In this document: piece after piece, positions 8,828 to 18,131 of the stretch
How the letters are laid out: each line of letters opens with the position of its first letter
Position numbering within the stretch: the first letter of the stretch is position 1
Source: Sinorhizobium psoraleae
GTDB lineage: Bacteria; Pseudomonadota; Alphaproteobacteria; Rhizobiales; Rhizobiaceae
NCBI RefSeq assembly: GCF_013283645.1
Contig: NZ_JABEKV010000003.1
Coordinates: 992,001-1,056,000 of the forward strand
Direction: 5' to 3'
Length of the DNA stretch: 64,000 nt
Notes under the pieces: generated by a model
What the model saw: only the letters and a program-made list of their open reading frames with translations
What the model was told of the DNA's origin: nothing
Database searches by the model: none
Position numbers and translations under genes: made by a program

Positions 8828-9976
8828 ATGGACGGTAATCCCTTTACCGATGGCGAAATCGCGCGCCGTCTTGGAGCTGTCAGAGCGGGGCTCGTCGATC
8901 GAGGGCTCGACGCGGCGGTCTTTGCATCGCCGGAAAACGTCTTCTACCTGACCGGCCTCGATCACTGGGGCTACTTCGCGCCCCACCTTCTCATCGTTCC
9001 GCTCCAGGGTGAGCCGACGCTCGTCACCCGCGCGATGGAGCGGGTGACGATCGAAAATCACGTCCGCGCGGCCGAGTTCCGCGGTCACAGCGACAGCGAA
9101 ACCGCGGCCGATCTGGCGTCGCGCATTCTCAACGATCAGGGTTTCGCCGGAAAGCGCCTCGGGCTCGAGCACTGGACGTCCGGGTTGAGCCACGGGCTTG
9201 CACGGCGACTGGAGTCGCTGGTGCGCGCCGAGTGGAGCGATGTCTCCAATCTGGTGGATCACCTGAGGCTGGTGAAGAGTGCGGAGGAGCAAGTCCTCAT
9301 GCGGCGGGCCGCTGCGGTCACCGATGCGGCGGCGAGCGCCGCCATAGAGATGATCGCCGACGGTGCACGGGAGCGCGACGTTGCTGCCGAGTGCATCGCC
9401 GCGATGACCCGCGCGGGAGGTCATGTGCCGGGCTTTGGCCCCTTCATCCGTCCGGCCTCGCGGCTTGGCGAGGAGCACACGACATGGGGATCCGGAAACT
9501 ACCGCCAGGGGGAACCGGTCTTCATCGAGCTTTCCGGATGCATCTCGCGTTATCACGCGCCGCTCGGGCGCCTGATCCGGCTTGGAGGCATCAGCGACGC
9601 CGATCAGCGCATGGCGGAAGTGACGGCGGCGGCCTTCAATGCCGTCGTCGGGGCACTCAGGCCCGGCGCGCGTGCCCGTGATGTCTACGCCGCCTGGCAA
9701 GGTGTCGTCGACGATGCGGGCCTTTCCCATTACCGCCGCCATCACTGCGGCTACTGTGTAGGTGTTGGCCAGCCACCGTCTTGGACGGGGGGGAATACGG
9801 TGACGGGTCTCAGGCACGATTCCGATCTCGAGATCCGCACGGGGATGAGCTTCCACATCCTTTCCTGGTTGATGGGGACCGGCAAGGGCGACGATTTCGT
9901 CTCCAACACCGTGTTGCTGACGGAGACCGGACCCGAGGTGCTGACACGCACGCCGCTCGGCCCGATCGTTCGATAG
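8828..9976 (+). CDS. M24-family creatinase/Xaa-Pro peptidase-like hydrolase
   Basis: Second M24-fold protein, 382 residues, with an N-terminal creatinase domain (about 10-140) and a pita-bread catalytic domain (about 155-375). It is more distant from EutD than its neighbour but keeps the candidate catalytic histidine (H217 in EEHTTW) and glutamate (E234 in FIELSG), followed by RYH. It lies 60 bases after the first M24 gene and nine bases before soxB. Because creatinase belongs to this family and feeds sarcosine to sarcosine oxidase, a C-N hydrolase acting just upstream of SoxBDAG is a sensible guess. No substrate can be assigned. Confidence 0.75.
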   Translation: MDGNPFTDGEIARRLGAVRAGLVDRGLDAAVFASPENVFYLTGLDHWGYFAPHLLIVPLQGEPTLVTRAMERVTIENHVRAAEFRGHSDSETAADLASRILNDQGFAGKRLGLEHWTSGLSHGLARRLESLVRAEWSDVSNLVDHLRLVKSAEEQVLMRRAAAVTDAAASAAIEMIADGARERDVAAECIAAMTRAGGHVPGFGPFIRPASRLGEEHTTWGSGNYRQGEPVFIELSGCISRYHAPLGRLIRLGGISDADQRMAEVTAAAFNAVVGALRPGARARDVYAAWQGVVDDAGLSHYRRHHCGYCVGVGQPPSWTGGNTVTGLRHDSDLEIRTGMSFHILSWLMGTGKGDDFVSNTVLLTETGPEVLTRTPLGPIVR

Positions 9977-9985
9977 GACTTTGTC

Positions 9986-11242
9986 ATGAGCCGTTATTCG
10001 GTCTTCTCGCTGCTGCGCCACGCAGCCACAGGCAACCGGGGATGGCAACGCGCCTGGCGCGCCGCCAGTCCAAAGACCTCCTATGACGTCGTTATCATCG
10101 GAGGCGGCGGACACGGCCTCGCAACCGCCTTCTATCTCGCCGAGAACCACGGCGTCCGCAATGTCGCCGTACTGGAAAAGGGCTATATCGGCGGCGGGAA
10201 TGTGGGGCGGAATACGACGGTCATCCGCTCGAATTACCTGCTGGACGGCAATACCCAGTTCTACGAGTTCTCCATGAAGCTCTGGGAGGGAATGTCGACC
10301 GCCCTGAACTTCAACGTCATGTTCTCGCAGCGCGGCCAGCTCGTGACCGCACATTCGGCTGATCAACTCGATACGTTTACCCACCGCGCCAACGTGATGC
10401 GCTCGAATGGTATCGACGCGGAGATTCTCGACCGGGACGCGGTGCGCAAGCTCGTGCCCTATGTCGACTTCTCCGACACCGCGCGGTTTCCGATCCATGG
10501 CGCGATCTTCCAGGGGCGAGCCGGCACCGCCCGCCATGATGCGGTGGCATGGGGCTACGCGCGGGCGGCGAGCGGTCATGGCGTGGACATCATCGAGGGC
10601 TGCGAAGTTACGGACTTTGTCCGGCAGGGTGATCGGATCGTCGGCGTTGAAACGACCCGCGGTCGCATCGGTGCCGGCCGGGTCGGTCTTGCGGTGGCCG
10701 GCCATACGTCCGTCCTTGGCCAGAAGGCCGGGCTGGAACTCCCGATCGAGAGCCATCTGCTCCAGGCCTTCGTGACCGAGCCGGTCAAGCCTTTGGTCGA
10801 CCATGTCGTGGCCTACGGGGCGGACCATTTCTACCTCAGCCAGTCGGACAAGGGCGGTCTCGTCTTCGGCGGCAACCTCGACGGCTACAACTCCTATTCC
10901 CAGCGCGGCAACACCGGCGTGCTGCGGGAGGTCTGCGAGGCAGCGATCGCGCTGATGCCGAACATCTCGCGCCTGCGCCTGCTGCGCCATTGGGGCGGCA
11001 TCATGGACATGACGCCGGACGCAAGCCCGATCATCTCGCTGACGCCCGTCGATGGCCTCTATCTGAACGGCGGCTGGTGTTACGGCGGCTTCAAGGCGAC
11101 GCCCGCATCCGGTTGGTGCTTCGCCGAGATGCTGGCGACTGGCGAGACGCCGGCCCTCGTCCGCGGCTATGGGCTGGGGCGCTTCCGCAGCGGGCACATG
11201 ATCGACGAAGCGGGTGCCGGCCCCTTCGCCTGGCTTCAATAG
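9986..11242 (+). CDS. soxB: Sarcosine oxidase beta subunit
   Basis: FAD-dependent amine oxidase of the DAO fold, 418 residues, normal for heterotetrameric sarcosine oxidase beta. The Rossmann motif VVIIGGGGHGLATA is at 35-48. H184 in GTARHDAVAWG is the likely covalent FMN attachment histidine. HWGGIMDMTPD near residues 335-345 and GWCYGGFKATPASGW near the C terminus are family signatures. The beta subunit oxidises the N-methyl amine. It is nine bases from both flanking genes. Related enzymes act on N-methylproline, dimethylglycine and similar secondary or tertiary amines, so sarcosine itself is not proven. Confidence 0.9.
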   Translation: MSRYSVFSLLRHAATGNRGWQRAWRAASPKTSYDVVIIGGGGHGLATAFYLAENHGVRNVAVLEKGYIGGGNVGRNTTVIRSNYLLDGNTQFYEFSMKLWEGMSTALNFNVMFSQRGQLVTAHSADQLDTFTHRANVMRSNGIDAEILDRDAVRKLVPYVDFSDTARFPIHGAIFQGRAGTARHDAVAWGYARAASGHGVDIIEGCEVTDFVRQGDRIVGVETTRGRIGAGRVGLAVAGHTSVLGQKAGLELPIESHLLQAFVTEPVKPLVDHVVAYGADHFYLSQSDKGGLVFGGNLDGYNSYSQRGNTGVLREVCEAAIALMPNISRLRLLRHWGGIMDMTPDASPIISLTPVDGLYLNGGWCYGGFKATPASGWCFAEMLATGETPALVRGYGLGRFRSGHMIDEAGAGPFAWLQ

Positions 11243-11251
11243 GAGAGCGAG

Positions 11252-11518
11252 ATGCTTCGTATCGACTGCCCCTGCTGCGGCGTACGTGACCATGGCGAAT
11301 TCCGTTACGGCGGCGATGCCACCGTCGAGCGGCCGGCTCACGACAATCCGGATCTCGATGCCTGGTACCGCTATGTGTACGTGCGGGCCAATCCCAAGGG
11401 GCTGCATCGCGAATTTTGGCAGCACGTTCTCGGCTGCCGCCAATGGCTCGTCGTCGAGCGCGACACGGTCACGCATTCGATCGGTTCGGTCAGTTTTTCA
11501 AGAAGGCAACGGGCATGA
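11252..11518 (+). CDS. soxD: Sarcosine oxidase delta subunit
   Basis: Small zinc-binding subunit of 88 residues. Likely zinc ligands are C6 and C9 (CPCC), H58 and C62 (HVLGC), close to the Cys-Cys-His-Cys set in characterised delta subunits. Conserved FRYGGDATVERP and FWQHVLGCRQW support the call. Its stop overlaps the soxA start in an ATGA. The subunit helps assemble the alpha-beta complex. Confidence 0.9.
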   Translation: MLRIDCPCCGVRDHGEFRYGGDATVERPAHDNPDLDAWYRYVYVRANPKGLHREFWQHVLGCRQWLVVERDTVTHSIGSVSFSRRQRA

Positions 11519-14454
11519 CACCCACCGAAAAGCGCCTTGCGTCAGGCGGATATCTCAACCGCTCGCAAGCCCTCAAGTTTACGTTCGATGGCCGTCAATA
11601 CGCGGGATTCAAGGGAGACACGCTGGCTTCCGCTTTGCTCGCGAACGGGGTTTCGCTGGTTGGCAGGAGCTTCAAATATCATCGTCCCCGCGGCATTCTT
11701 ACTGCCGGCGTGGAGGAGCCGAATGCCTTGGTGACGGTGGGGGCGGGCGCGCGCCGGGAGCCGAACCTGCCAGCCACGATGCTCGAACTGACAACCGGCC
11801 TGGAAGCGACAAGCCAGAACAACTGGCCCTCCTTGCGTTTCGATGTCCAGAGCGTCAACAGCCTGTTCAGTCCGCTTCTTTCCTCAGGGTTCTACTACAA
11901 GACCTTCATGGGGCCGACCCGCCGCGCCTGGATGGTCTATGAGCACGTCATCCGCAAGGCGGCGGGTCTCGGCAAAGCGACAATGATGCCGGATCCGGAC
12001 CTGTACGACGCCCGTGACGATTTCACGGATGTGGCGGTCGTCGGCAGTGGGCCGGCCGGGCTTTCGGCTGCGCGGGCGGCCGCGCAAGCTGGAGCGCGCG
12101 TGCTTTTGATAGAGCAGGACTTCGAAATCGGCGGACGCCTGCTTTCCGAACCTGCGGGAGCGGCATGGCTGCGGACAATGGGGACCGAGCTTGAGGGCAT
12201 GGCGAACGTTCGGATTATGCGGCGCACAACCGCCTTCGGACTCTACGACGGGAATACGCTCGCGCTGATCGAGGATGCGGATCCGTTTGCGGGCCACGGT
12301 ATGGCTGCGGCAAGAAAGAGCTTTACGCTGCTGCGCGCCCAGAGCATCGTCTTCGCCACCGGCGCGATCGAGCGGCCGATGGTGTTCTCGAACAATGACC
12401 GGCCCGGCGCCATGCTGACGTCCGCGATCAGGACATATGTCAATCGTTACTCGGTTCTGCCCGGCAACAACGTCATGATCGCGACCGCCGACGACAGCGC
12501 CTATCTCACCGCTTTCGATCTCCTCGCCCACGGGGCACGCGTCACGATCGCCGACGCAAGGCCGATGGCGGAGCCGACGCTGCTGGCGAAGGCGAAGCAA
12601 ATGGGCGCGGAGGTTCTTCTCGCGACGAACGTGGTGGATGTGAAAGGCAAATACGCGGTAAGGGGTGTCGTCCTCGCCGGAAAGCAAGGCACCACAAGCG
12701 TTAGCTGCGATCTTATCGGCATGTCTGCGGGCTGGTCTCCGGTCCTGCATTTGACGTCGCATCAGGGTGTCAAGCCTGTCTATCGGCCGGACATCGATGG
12801 CTTTGTTCCGGGACAGCTCCCCGAAACCCAGTTCGTCGCCGGTGCGGCGGCTGGAAGCTTGAGCGTCTCGGCGGCCGTCGCCGAGGGTGCCAGCGCCGGC
12901 CGCGCGGCGGCCGCCGTCGCTGGAAAGGTGGGAGCGGTCGCCGAAGCGCCCGCATTGGATATTGAGGAAACTTTCGGTCAGACGACTGCCTACAAGCCGG
13001 TCTTCGGTCAGCGAAAGGCATTCGTCGATTTCCAGATGGACGTGACGCTCGACGATATCCAGCTCGCCCAGCGGGAAGGATACGAGTCGGTCGAGCATCT
13101 CAAGCGCTATACGACGCTGGGGATGGGGACGGACCAGGGCAAGACCAGCAACATCAATGCCCTGAAGGTGATGGCGAAGCTGCGCGGGATTTCGATCCCG
13201 GAAGCTGGAACGACCACGTTCCGGCCGCCCTACGCGCCGGTTGCGATCGGGGCGGTCGCCGGACGTGCGACCGGTCATCACTTCCGTCCCTACCGTCTCA
13301 CACCGATCCACGACTGGCACACCGCGAATGGCGCGCAAATGCTCGAGGTCGGGCTCTGGATGCGGCCGTGGTTCTTCGAGGCCTCCGGCAAGGATGTGAA
13401 TACGGCTTACGTCAACGAAATGCGGCACGTGCGGTCCGCGGCGGGGATCATGGACATTTCGACGCTCGGCAAGATCGACATCCAGGGGCCGGACGCGGCC
13501 GCCTTTCTCGACCGGGTCTACGCCAATGGCTTTGCCAGCCTTAAGGTGGGGCGGGCCCGTTACGGCGTCATGCTGCGCGACGACGGCATCGTTTTCGATG
13601 ACGGAACGACGACGCGCCAGGGGCAAAACCGCTTCTTCATGACGACGTCGACCGCAAAGGCGGCCGACGTGCTTTCCTGGCTGGAATTTCTTCTCGACAC
13701 GGCGTGGCCGGATCTGCGCGTCTCCGTTTCGTCGGTCAGCGATGAATGGGCGGGCATGTCGGTCGCGGGGCCTCAGAGCGGCAAGATCCTCGCGGCCGCG
13801 TTCCCGGATATCGATTTCTCCAACGAGACGCTGCCGCACATGGGGCTCGCCGAGGGAACGTTCAAGGACAGTCCGCTCAGGATCATTCGCCTCAGCTATT
13901 CCGGCGAGCGCGCCTATGAAATCTATGTCGGAGCCTCGAACGGAGAAGCCGCCTGGCGGCACCTCATCGACGTCGGCGCGACCTATGGCCTGAAACCCTA
14001 CGGCGTTGAGGCGCTTGGGGCGCTGCGGATCGAAAAGGGCCATGTGGCCGGTCCTGAAATCGACGGCAGAACGACGCTCTCGGACCTGGGCATGGGTCGG
14101 ATGGTCGCCAAGCGAAGCGGCTACGTCGGCGAGTCCCTGAGCCGTCGGGAAGCTTTCCAGGCTGCAAACCGCCAGCGGCTGGTCGGCCTGAAATGCATTG
14201 AACCCGGCAAACGGCTTCGCGGTGGGGCGCTTCTTTTTGCACCCGGCGAGCCGCTGCAAGGCCACGGCCGCGGCCGCATGACGTCGATCACCTACAGTCC
14301 GGAGCTGGACTGCTACATCGGCCTCGGACTGCTTGCCGCGGACTTCAAAGGCGACGAGGTGATTGCCTCCTATCCCATGAAAAATGAAGTCGTGCGGGCG
14401 CGCGTCGTTTCCCCCGTCTTCCTGGATCCCGCCGGAGAACGCATGCATGGTTGA
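11515..14454 (+). CDS. soxA: Sarcosine oxidase alpha subunit
   Basis: Large subunit of 979 residues. An N-terminal ferredoxin-like domain (about 10-100) is followed by an FAD/NAD-binding domain opening with VAVVGSGPAGLSAA at residue 173. A C-terminal GcvT-like tetrahydrofolate domain (about 595-970) transfers the released methyl carbon to make 5,10-methylene-THF. The ATG at 11515 overlaps the soxD stop; an in-frame upstream extension into soxD is not credible. Length is typical of the family. The folate domain implies that the substrate carries an N-methyl group. Confidence 0.92.
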   Translation: MTPTEKRLASGGYLNRSQALKFTFDGRQYAGFKGDTLASALLANGVSLVGRSFKYHRPRGILTAGVEEPNALVTVGAGARREPNLPATMLELTTGLEATSQNNWPSLRFDVQSVNSLFSPLLSSGFYYKTFMGPTRRAWMVYEHVIRKAAGLGKATMMPDPDLYDARDDFTDVAVVGSGPAGLSAARAAAQAGARVLLIEQDFEIGGRLLSEPAGAAWLRTMGTELEGMANVRIMRRTTAFGLYDGNTLALIEDADPFAGHGMAAARKSFTLLRAQSIVFATGAIERPMVFSNNDRPGAMLTSAIRTYVNRYSVLPGNNVMIATADDSAYLTAFDLLAHGARVTIADARPMAEPTLLAKAKQMGAEVLLATNVVDVKGKYAVRGVVLAGKQGTTSVSCDLIGMSAGWSPVLHLTSHQGVKPVYRPDIDGFVPGQLPETQFVAGAAAGSLSVSAAVAEGASAGRAAAAVAGKVGAVAEAPALDIEETFGQTTAYKPVFGQRKAFVDFQMDVTLDDIQLAQREGYESVEHLKRYTTLGMGTDQGKTSNINALKVMAKLRGISIPEAGTTTFRPPYAPVAIGAVAGRATGHHFRPYRLTPIHDWHTANGAQMLEVGLWMRPWFFEASGKDVNTAYVNEMRHVRSAAGIMDISTLGKIDIQGPDAAAFLDRVYANGFASLKVGRARYGVMLRDDGIVFDDGTTTRQGQNRFFMTTSTAKAADVLSWLEFLLDTAWPDLRVSVSSVSDEWAGMSVAGPQSGKILAAAFPDIDFSNETLPHMGLAEGTFKDSPLRIIRLSYSGERAYEIYVGASNGEAAWRHLIDVGATYGLKPYGVEALGALRIEKGHVAGPEIDGRTTLSDLGMGRMVAKRSGYVGESLSRREAFQAANRQRLVGLKCIEPGKRLRGGALLFAPGEPLQGHGRGRMTSITYSPELDCYIGLGLLAADFKGDEVIASYPMKNEVVRARVVSPVFLDPAGERMHG

Positions 14455-14944
14455 GACCTTATCCGCCACGCACATGGTGCTCAAGCAACTGCCATGCCCG
14501 CTCATTCAATGTGATGCTTGGGAGGGTGCTCTTGCGGCGTTCGAGTCGGCGCTTGCCGGCGAGATCGGCGGCGCCCTGCCGACCCAGGTCGGGGAAATCG
14601 CTGGCCGCGACGGCGTGAAGGTCGTGCGTGCGGCACCACGGCGCTTCTGGATTTTCCCGGCAGAGCGCTCGTCGACGATCGCTTCCGGCATTCCGCCCGA
14701 GTTGGGCTGCAGGCTGGACCTCAGCGAAGGGCGGATACGCATTGAGGTTTCCACGCCTGATCTGCGCGATGTCGTCTCCAAATGTCTGGCGATCGACTGG
14801 GACCGCACACTGGGCGTTGCGACCTTTTCCTCGCTGCACCGCATCCCGGTCATGTTCACGCGTTCCTCGGAGCGCGATGGCGAATTTGTCGTGCCGCGAA
14901 GCTTCGCCCGAAGCATCTCTGAATGGCTGGAGGAATGTCAGTGA
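14447..14944 (+). CDS. soxG: Sarcosine oxidase gamma subunit
   Basis: Protein of 165 residues, SoxG-like, overlapping soxA by eight bases. RFWIFP, a central LDLSEGRIRIEV strand and LHRIPVMF fit gamma subunits, which resemble part of GcvT and stabilise the complex. The start at 14447 is chosen over an in-frame upstream ATG at 14384 deep in soxA. Its stop shares one base with the eutB start, so the sox block is translationally joined to the eut genes. Confidence 0.85.
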   Translation: MVETLSATHMVLKQLPCPLIQCDAWEGALAAFESALAGEIGGALPTQVGEIAGRDGVKVVRAAPRRFWIFPAERSSTIASGIPPELGCRLDLSEGRIRIEVSTPDLRDVVSKCLAIDWDRTLGVATFSSLHRIPVMFTRSSERDGEFVVPRSFARSISEWLEECQ

Positions 14945-15930
14945 TGGAGCTCGACACTTTCCTGGCCGCCCGCCAACGGATCGCCGGCCGAATCCTGCGC
15001 ACGCCCTTCGTCCTTTCCGCGTCGCTTTCCGAGCGCTGCGGCGTGCCTGTCGGCCTGAAGCTCGAACACCACCAGACGACCGGCAGCTTCAAGCTGCGCG
15101 GCGCCACCAACGCGGTCCTGTCGCTCAGCCCGGAGGAGCGGGCCCGCGGTGTCGTGGCGGCCTCGACGGGCAATCACGGCCGTGCCCTTGCCCATGCGGC
15201 GAAAACCGAAGGATCGAGCGCGACGATCTGCATGTCGCGGCTCGTACCGGAGAACAAGGTCTCGGAAACCCGGCGTCTCGGGGCGAATGTCAGGATCGTC
15301 GGCAGGTCGCAAGACGAGGCCCAGCAGGAGGTCGATCGGCTGGTCCGTGAGGAGGGACTGGTGATGGTGCCGCCGTTCGACGATCCGTCGGTCGTTGCCG
15401 GCCAAGGCACGTTGGGGCTTGAGATTGTCGAGGACATGCCGGAGGTGTCCACGGTGCTGGTGCCGCTATCGGGCGGCGGGCTTGCGGCGGGCGTCGCTGC
15501 CGCGGTCAAAGCACGTCGGCCGAAGGCGCGCGTGATCGGGCTGACGATGGAGCAGGGGGCGGCGATGAAGGCAAGCCTCAACGCCGGCCGTCCCGTGCAA
15601 GTCGAGGAAGAGGCAAGTCTTGCGGATTCACTCGGCGGGGGGATCGGACTGGACAACCGGGTCACGTTCGCCATGTGCCGCGATCTCCTCGACGACGTCG
15701 TGCTGCTTTCGGAAGAAGAGATCGCCGCCGGCATTCGTCACGCCTACGAACAGGAACGCGAGATTGTCGAAGGGGCAGGGGCCGTCGGCTTCGCGGCGCT
15801 CTTGGCGGGCAAGATCCGGAACGTCGGCGGACCTGTCGCGGTGATCCTTTCAGGACGCAACATCGACATGGGGCTGCACCGGCGCGTGATAAACGGCGAA
15901 ACGGATCCCCTTCGGGAGGGTAGAACATGA
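14944..15930 (+). CDS. eutB: Hydroxyectoine utilisation dehydratase EutB
   Basis: PLP-dependent threonine-dehydratase-like enzyme of 328 residues. The cofactor lysine is K50 in TGSFKLRGA, with the glycine loop LSGGGLAAG near 180. Three nearby in-frame ATGs exist (14923, 14935, 14944); GGAGGA at 14929 best serves 14944, which also overlaps the soxG stop. EutB and EutC are thought to help convert 5-hydroxyectoine into ectoine. Overlap with eutC (ATGA) and position before eutD and eutE support the name. A generic threonine/serine dehydratase cannot be excluded by sequence alone. Confidence 0.85.
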   Translation: MELDTFLAARQRIAGRILRTPFVLSASLSERCGVPVGLKLEHHQTTGSFKLRGATNAVLSLSPEERARGVVAASTGNHGRALAHAAKTEGSSATICMSRLVPENKVSETRRLGANVRIVGRSQDEAQQEVDRLVREEGLVMVPPFDDPSVVAGQGTLGLEIVEDMPEVSTVLVPLSGGGLAAGVAAAVKARRPKARVIGLTMEQGAAMKASLNAGRPVQVEEEASLADSLGGGIGLDNRVTFAMCRDLLDDVVLLSEEEIAAGIRHAYEQEREIVEGAGAVGFAALLAGKIRNVGGPVAVILSGRNIDMGLHRRVINGETDPLREGRT

Positions 15931-16916
15931 GACAAATGAAGATTCTCACAGAGGCCGATCTGAGGGCGATCGTATCACTCGACCTCGAGGCGGTCGGTTG
16001 CGTCGAGGGCGCCTTTCATGCCTTGGCTACGAAGGCCGTAGCGATGCCGCCTATCCTGCGGCTGGACATTCCCGAGTACCGCGGGGAGGTCGACGTCAAG
16101 ACGGCCTATGTTCCCGGCATCGAAGGCTTTGCAATCAAGATCAGCCCTGGCTTCTTCGACAATCCGAAGATCGGCTTGCCGAGCACCAACGGCATGATGG
16201 TGCTGCTCTCCAGCCGCACCGGCCTCGTTGAGGCGTTGCTGCTCGACAACGGTTACCTGACGGATGTCCGCACCGCCGCCGCCGGAGCGGTTGCCGCCAA
16301 GCATCTCGCCCGGAAGGATGCAAGCGTTGCCGCGGTTCTGGGTGCCGGGATGCAGGCCAAGCTGCAGCTTCAGGCGCTCGCGCTGGTGCGGCCGATCCGC
16401 GAAGCGCGCATCTGGGCGCGCGATCATGCGAAGGCAAAGGCCGCCGCGGATGAGCTTGCCGCAAAACTCGGGATCCCCGTGGTTGCCGTTTCAAATGCCA
16501 AGGCGGCTGTCTCGGGCGCACACGTCGTCATCACGACGACACCCTCGACCACGCCCATACTAAAAGCGGAATGGCTTGAGAAAGGACAACACGTCACGGC
16601 GATGGGCTCGGACGCCGAGCACAAGAATGAGATCGAGCCCGCCGTCATCGGCCGCGCGGATCTCTACGTGGCCGACAGTCTAGCGCAAACGCGCAGGCTG
16701 GGTGAACTGCACCACGCCATCGAGGCTGGCGTCGTCAGGGCCGCCGACTTCCCGGAGCTTGGGCAGATCATCGCCGGCCAGAGACAGGGACGCGCTGACG
16801 CCGATCAGATCACCATCGCGGACCTCACCGGCACGGGCATCCAGGATACGGCAATAGCCACACTCGCCTTCACGCGGGCCAATGCGGCGGATGCCGGGAC
16901 CACGTTCGAAAGCTAG
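15927..16916 (+). CDS. eutC: Ornithine cyclodeaminase-family protein EutC
   Basis: Protein of 329 residues in the ornithine cyclodeaminase/mu-crystallin family. Conserved elements are the substrate-region lysine in FAIKISPGFF, the NAD-binding GAGMQAKLQ (about 136-144) and TDVRTAAAGAVAAKHLA. It starts at 15927 in an ATGA overlap with eutB after GGGAGGG. In ectoine loci this partner of EutB is assigned to hydroxyectoine utilisation; its exact reaction is not settled. Confidence 0.87.
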   Translation: MRQMKILTEADLRAIVSLDLEAVGCVEGAFHALATKAVAMPPILRLDIPEYRGEVDVKTAYVPGIEGFAIKISPGFFDNPKIGLPSTNGMMVLLSSRTGLVEALLLDNGYLTDVRTAAAGAVAAKHLARKDASVAAVLGAGMQAKLQLQALALVRPIREARIWARDHAKAKAAADELAAKLGIPVVAVSNAKAAVSGAHVVITTTPSTTPILKAEWLEKGQHVTAMGSDAEHKNEIEPAVIGRADLYVADSLAQTRRLGELHHAIEAGVVRAADFPELGQIIAGQRQGRADADQITIADLTGTGIQDTAIATLAFTRANAADAGTTFES

Positions 16917-16943
16917 AGCCGGGGGGGAAATAGAGGATACGAC

Positions 16944-18125
16944 ATGACGCAACCCAATCTCAAATTTTCCTTGGCGGAATACGAAGCGAGACTGCTGAAG
17001 ACGCGGCAGTCGATGGAAGCGAAGGGCATCGATCTGCTGATCGTCAGTGACCCATCGAACATGGCCTGGCTGACGGGCTATGACGGCTGGTCCTTCTACG
17101 TGCACCAGGCCGTGATCGTACCGCCATCGGGCGAGCCGATCTGGTTTGGCCGCGGTCAGGACGCCAACGGGGCGAAGTTGACCGCCTATCTGAAGCACGA
17201 GAACATCATCGGCTATCCCGACCACTACGTGCAGTCGACCGAACGCCATCCGATGGATTACCTCTCCGGCATCCTTGCCGATCGCGGCTGGGGGGCACTG
17301 CGTATCGGCGTCGAGATGGACAACTACTGGTTCTCCGCAGCCGCCTTCGCCTCGCTGCAGAAGCATCTGCCGAATGGTCGCTTCATAGACGCGACGGCGC
17401 TCGTCAACTGGCAGCGCGCGGTCAAGAGCGAGACCGAGATCAAGTACATGCGCAACGCGGCCCGCATCGTCGAGGGCATGCATCGGCGTATCTTCGACAA
17501 GATCGAGGTCGGCATGCGCAAATGCGATCTGGTCGCGGAGATCTATGACGCCGGCACCCGCGGGGTTGACGGTATCGGCGGCGACTATCCGGCAATCGTG
17601 CCGCTGCTGCCGTCGGGCCGTGACGCAACCGCACCGCATCTCACCTGGGACGATAAGCCCATGAAGGCGGGAGAGGGGACCTTCTTCGAGATCGCCGGCT
17701 GCTACAATCGTTACCATGTGCCGCTGTCGCGCACCGTCTTCCTCGGCAAGCCGACCAAGGCCTTTCTCGACGCGGAAAAGGCCACTCTCGAAGGAATGGA
17801 GGCCGGACTTGCTGTCGCCAGGCCGGGCAACACCTGCGAGGACATAGCCAAAGCCTTCTTCGCGGTCCTGAAAAAATACGGCATCGTCAAGGACAGCCGC
17901 ACCGGCTATCCGATCGGGCTTTCCTATCCGCCGGACTGGGGCGAGCGCACGATGAGCCTGCGTCCAGGCGACAGGACCGAGCTCAAGCCAGGCATGACCT
18001 TCCACTTCATGACGGGGCTGTGGCTCGAGGACATGGGCTTCGAGACCACGGAAAGCATTCTCATTACCGAGACCGGCGTCGAATGCTTCGCCAACGTGCC
18101 GCGCCAGCTCTTCATCAAGGACTAG
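16944..18125 (+). CDS. eutD: Ectoine hydrolase EutD (DoeA)
   Basis: M24-fold hydrolase of 393 residues that opens the ectoine ring to N-acetyl-diaminobutyrate. H232 (PHLTW) and E249 (FFEIAGCYNRYH) are the expected catalytic residues; a conserved glutamate was proposed as covalent nucleophile in studies of related EutD. The normal M24 metal-binding aspartates are replaced, as in creatinase. It is six bases from eutE, its partner in a hydrolase-deacetylase complex. The ribosome site is GAGGA ahead of the ATG. This is the canonical copy; the gene at 7586 is its paralogue. Confidence 0.92.
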   Translation: MTQPNLKFSLAEYEARLLKTRQSMEAKGIDLLIVSDPSNMAWLTGYDGWSFYVHQAVIVPPSGEPIWFGRGQDANGAKLTAYLKHENIIGYPDHYVQSTERHPMDYLSGILADRGWGALRIGVEMDNYWFSAAAFASLQKHLPNGRFIDATALVNWQRAVKSETEIKYMRNAARIVEGMHRRIFDKIEVGMRKCDLVAEIYDAGTRGVDGIGGDYPAIVPLLPSGRDATAPHLTWDDKPMKAGEGTFFEIAGCYNRYHVPLSRTVFLGKPTKAFLDAEKATLEGMEAGLAVARPGNTCEDIAKAFFAVLKKYGIVKDSRTGYPIGLSYPPDWGERTMSLRPGDRTELKPGMTFHFMTGLWLEDMGFETTESILITETGVECFANVPRQLFIKD

Positions 18126-18131
18126 CATCAA

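Noticed and set aside
8786-11476. 896-codon minus-strand frame over M24 and soxB
   Set aside because: Shadow of soxB and the second M24 gene; no domain and low-complexity composition.
11884-14505. 873-codon minus-strand frame over soxA
   Set aside because: Antisense shadow of soxA, Arg/His-rich without family resemblance.
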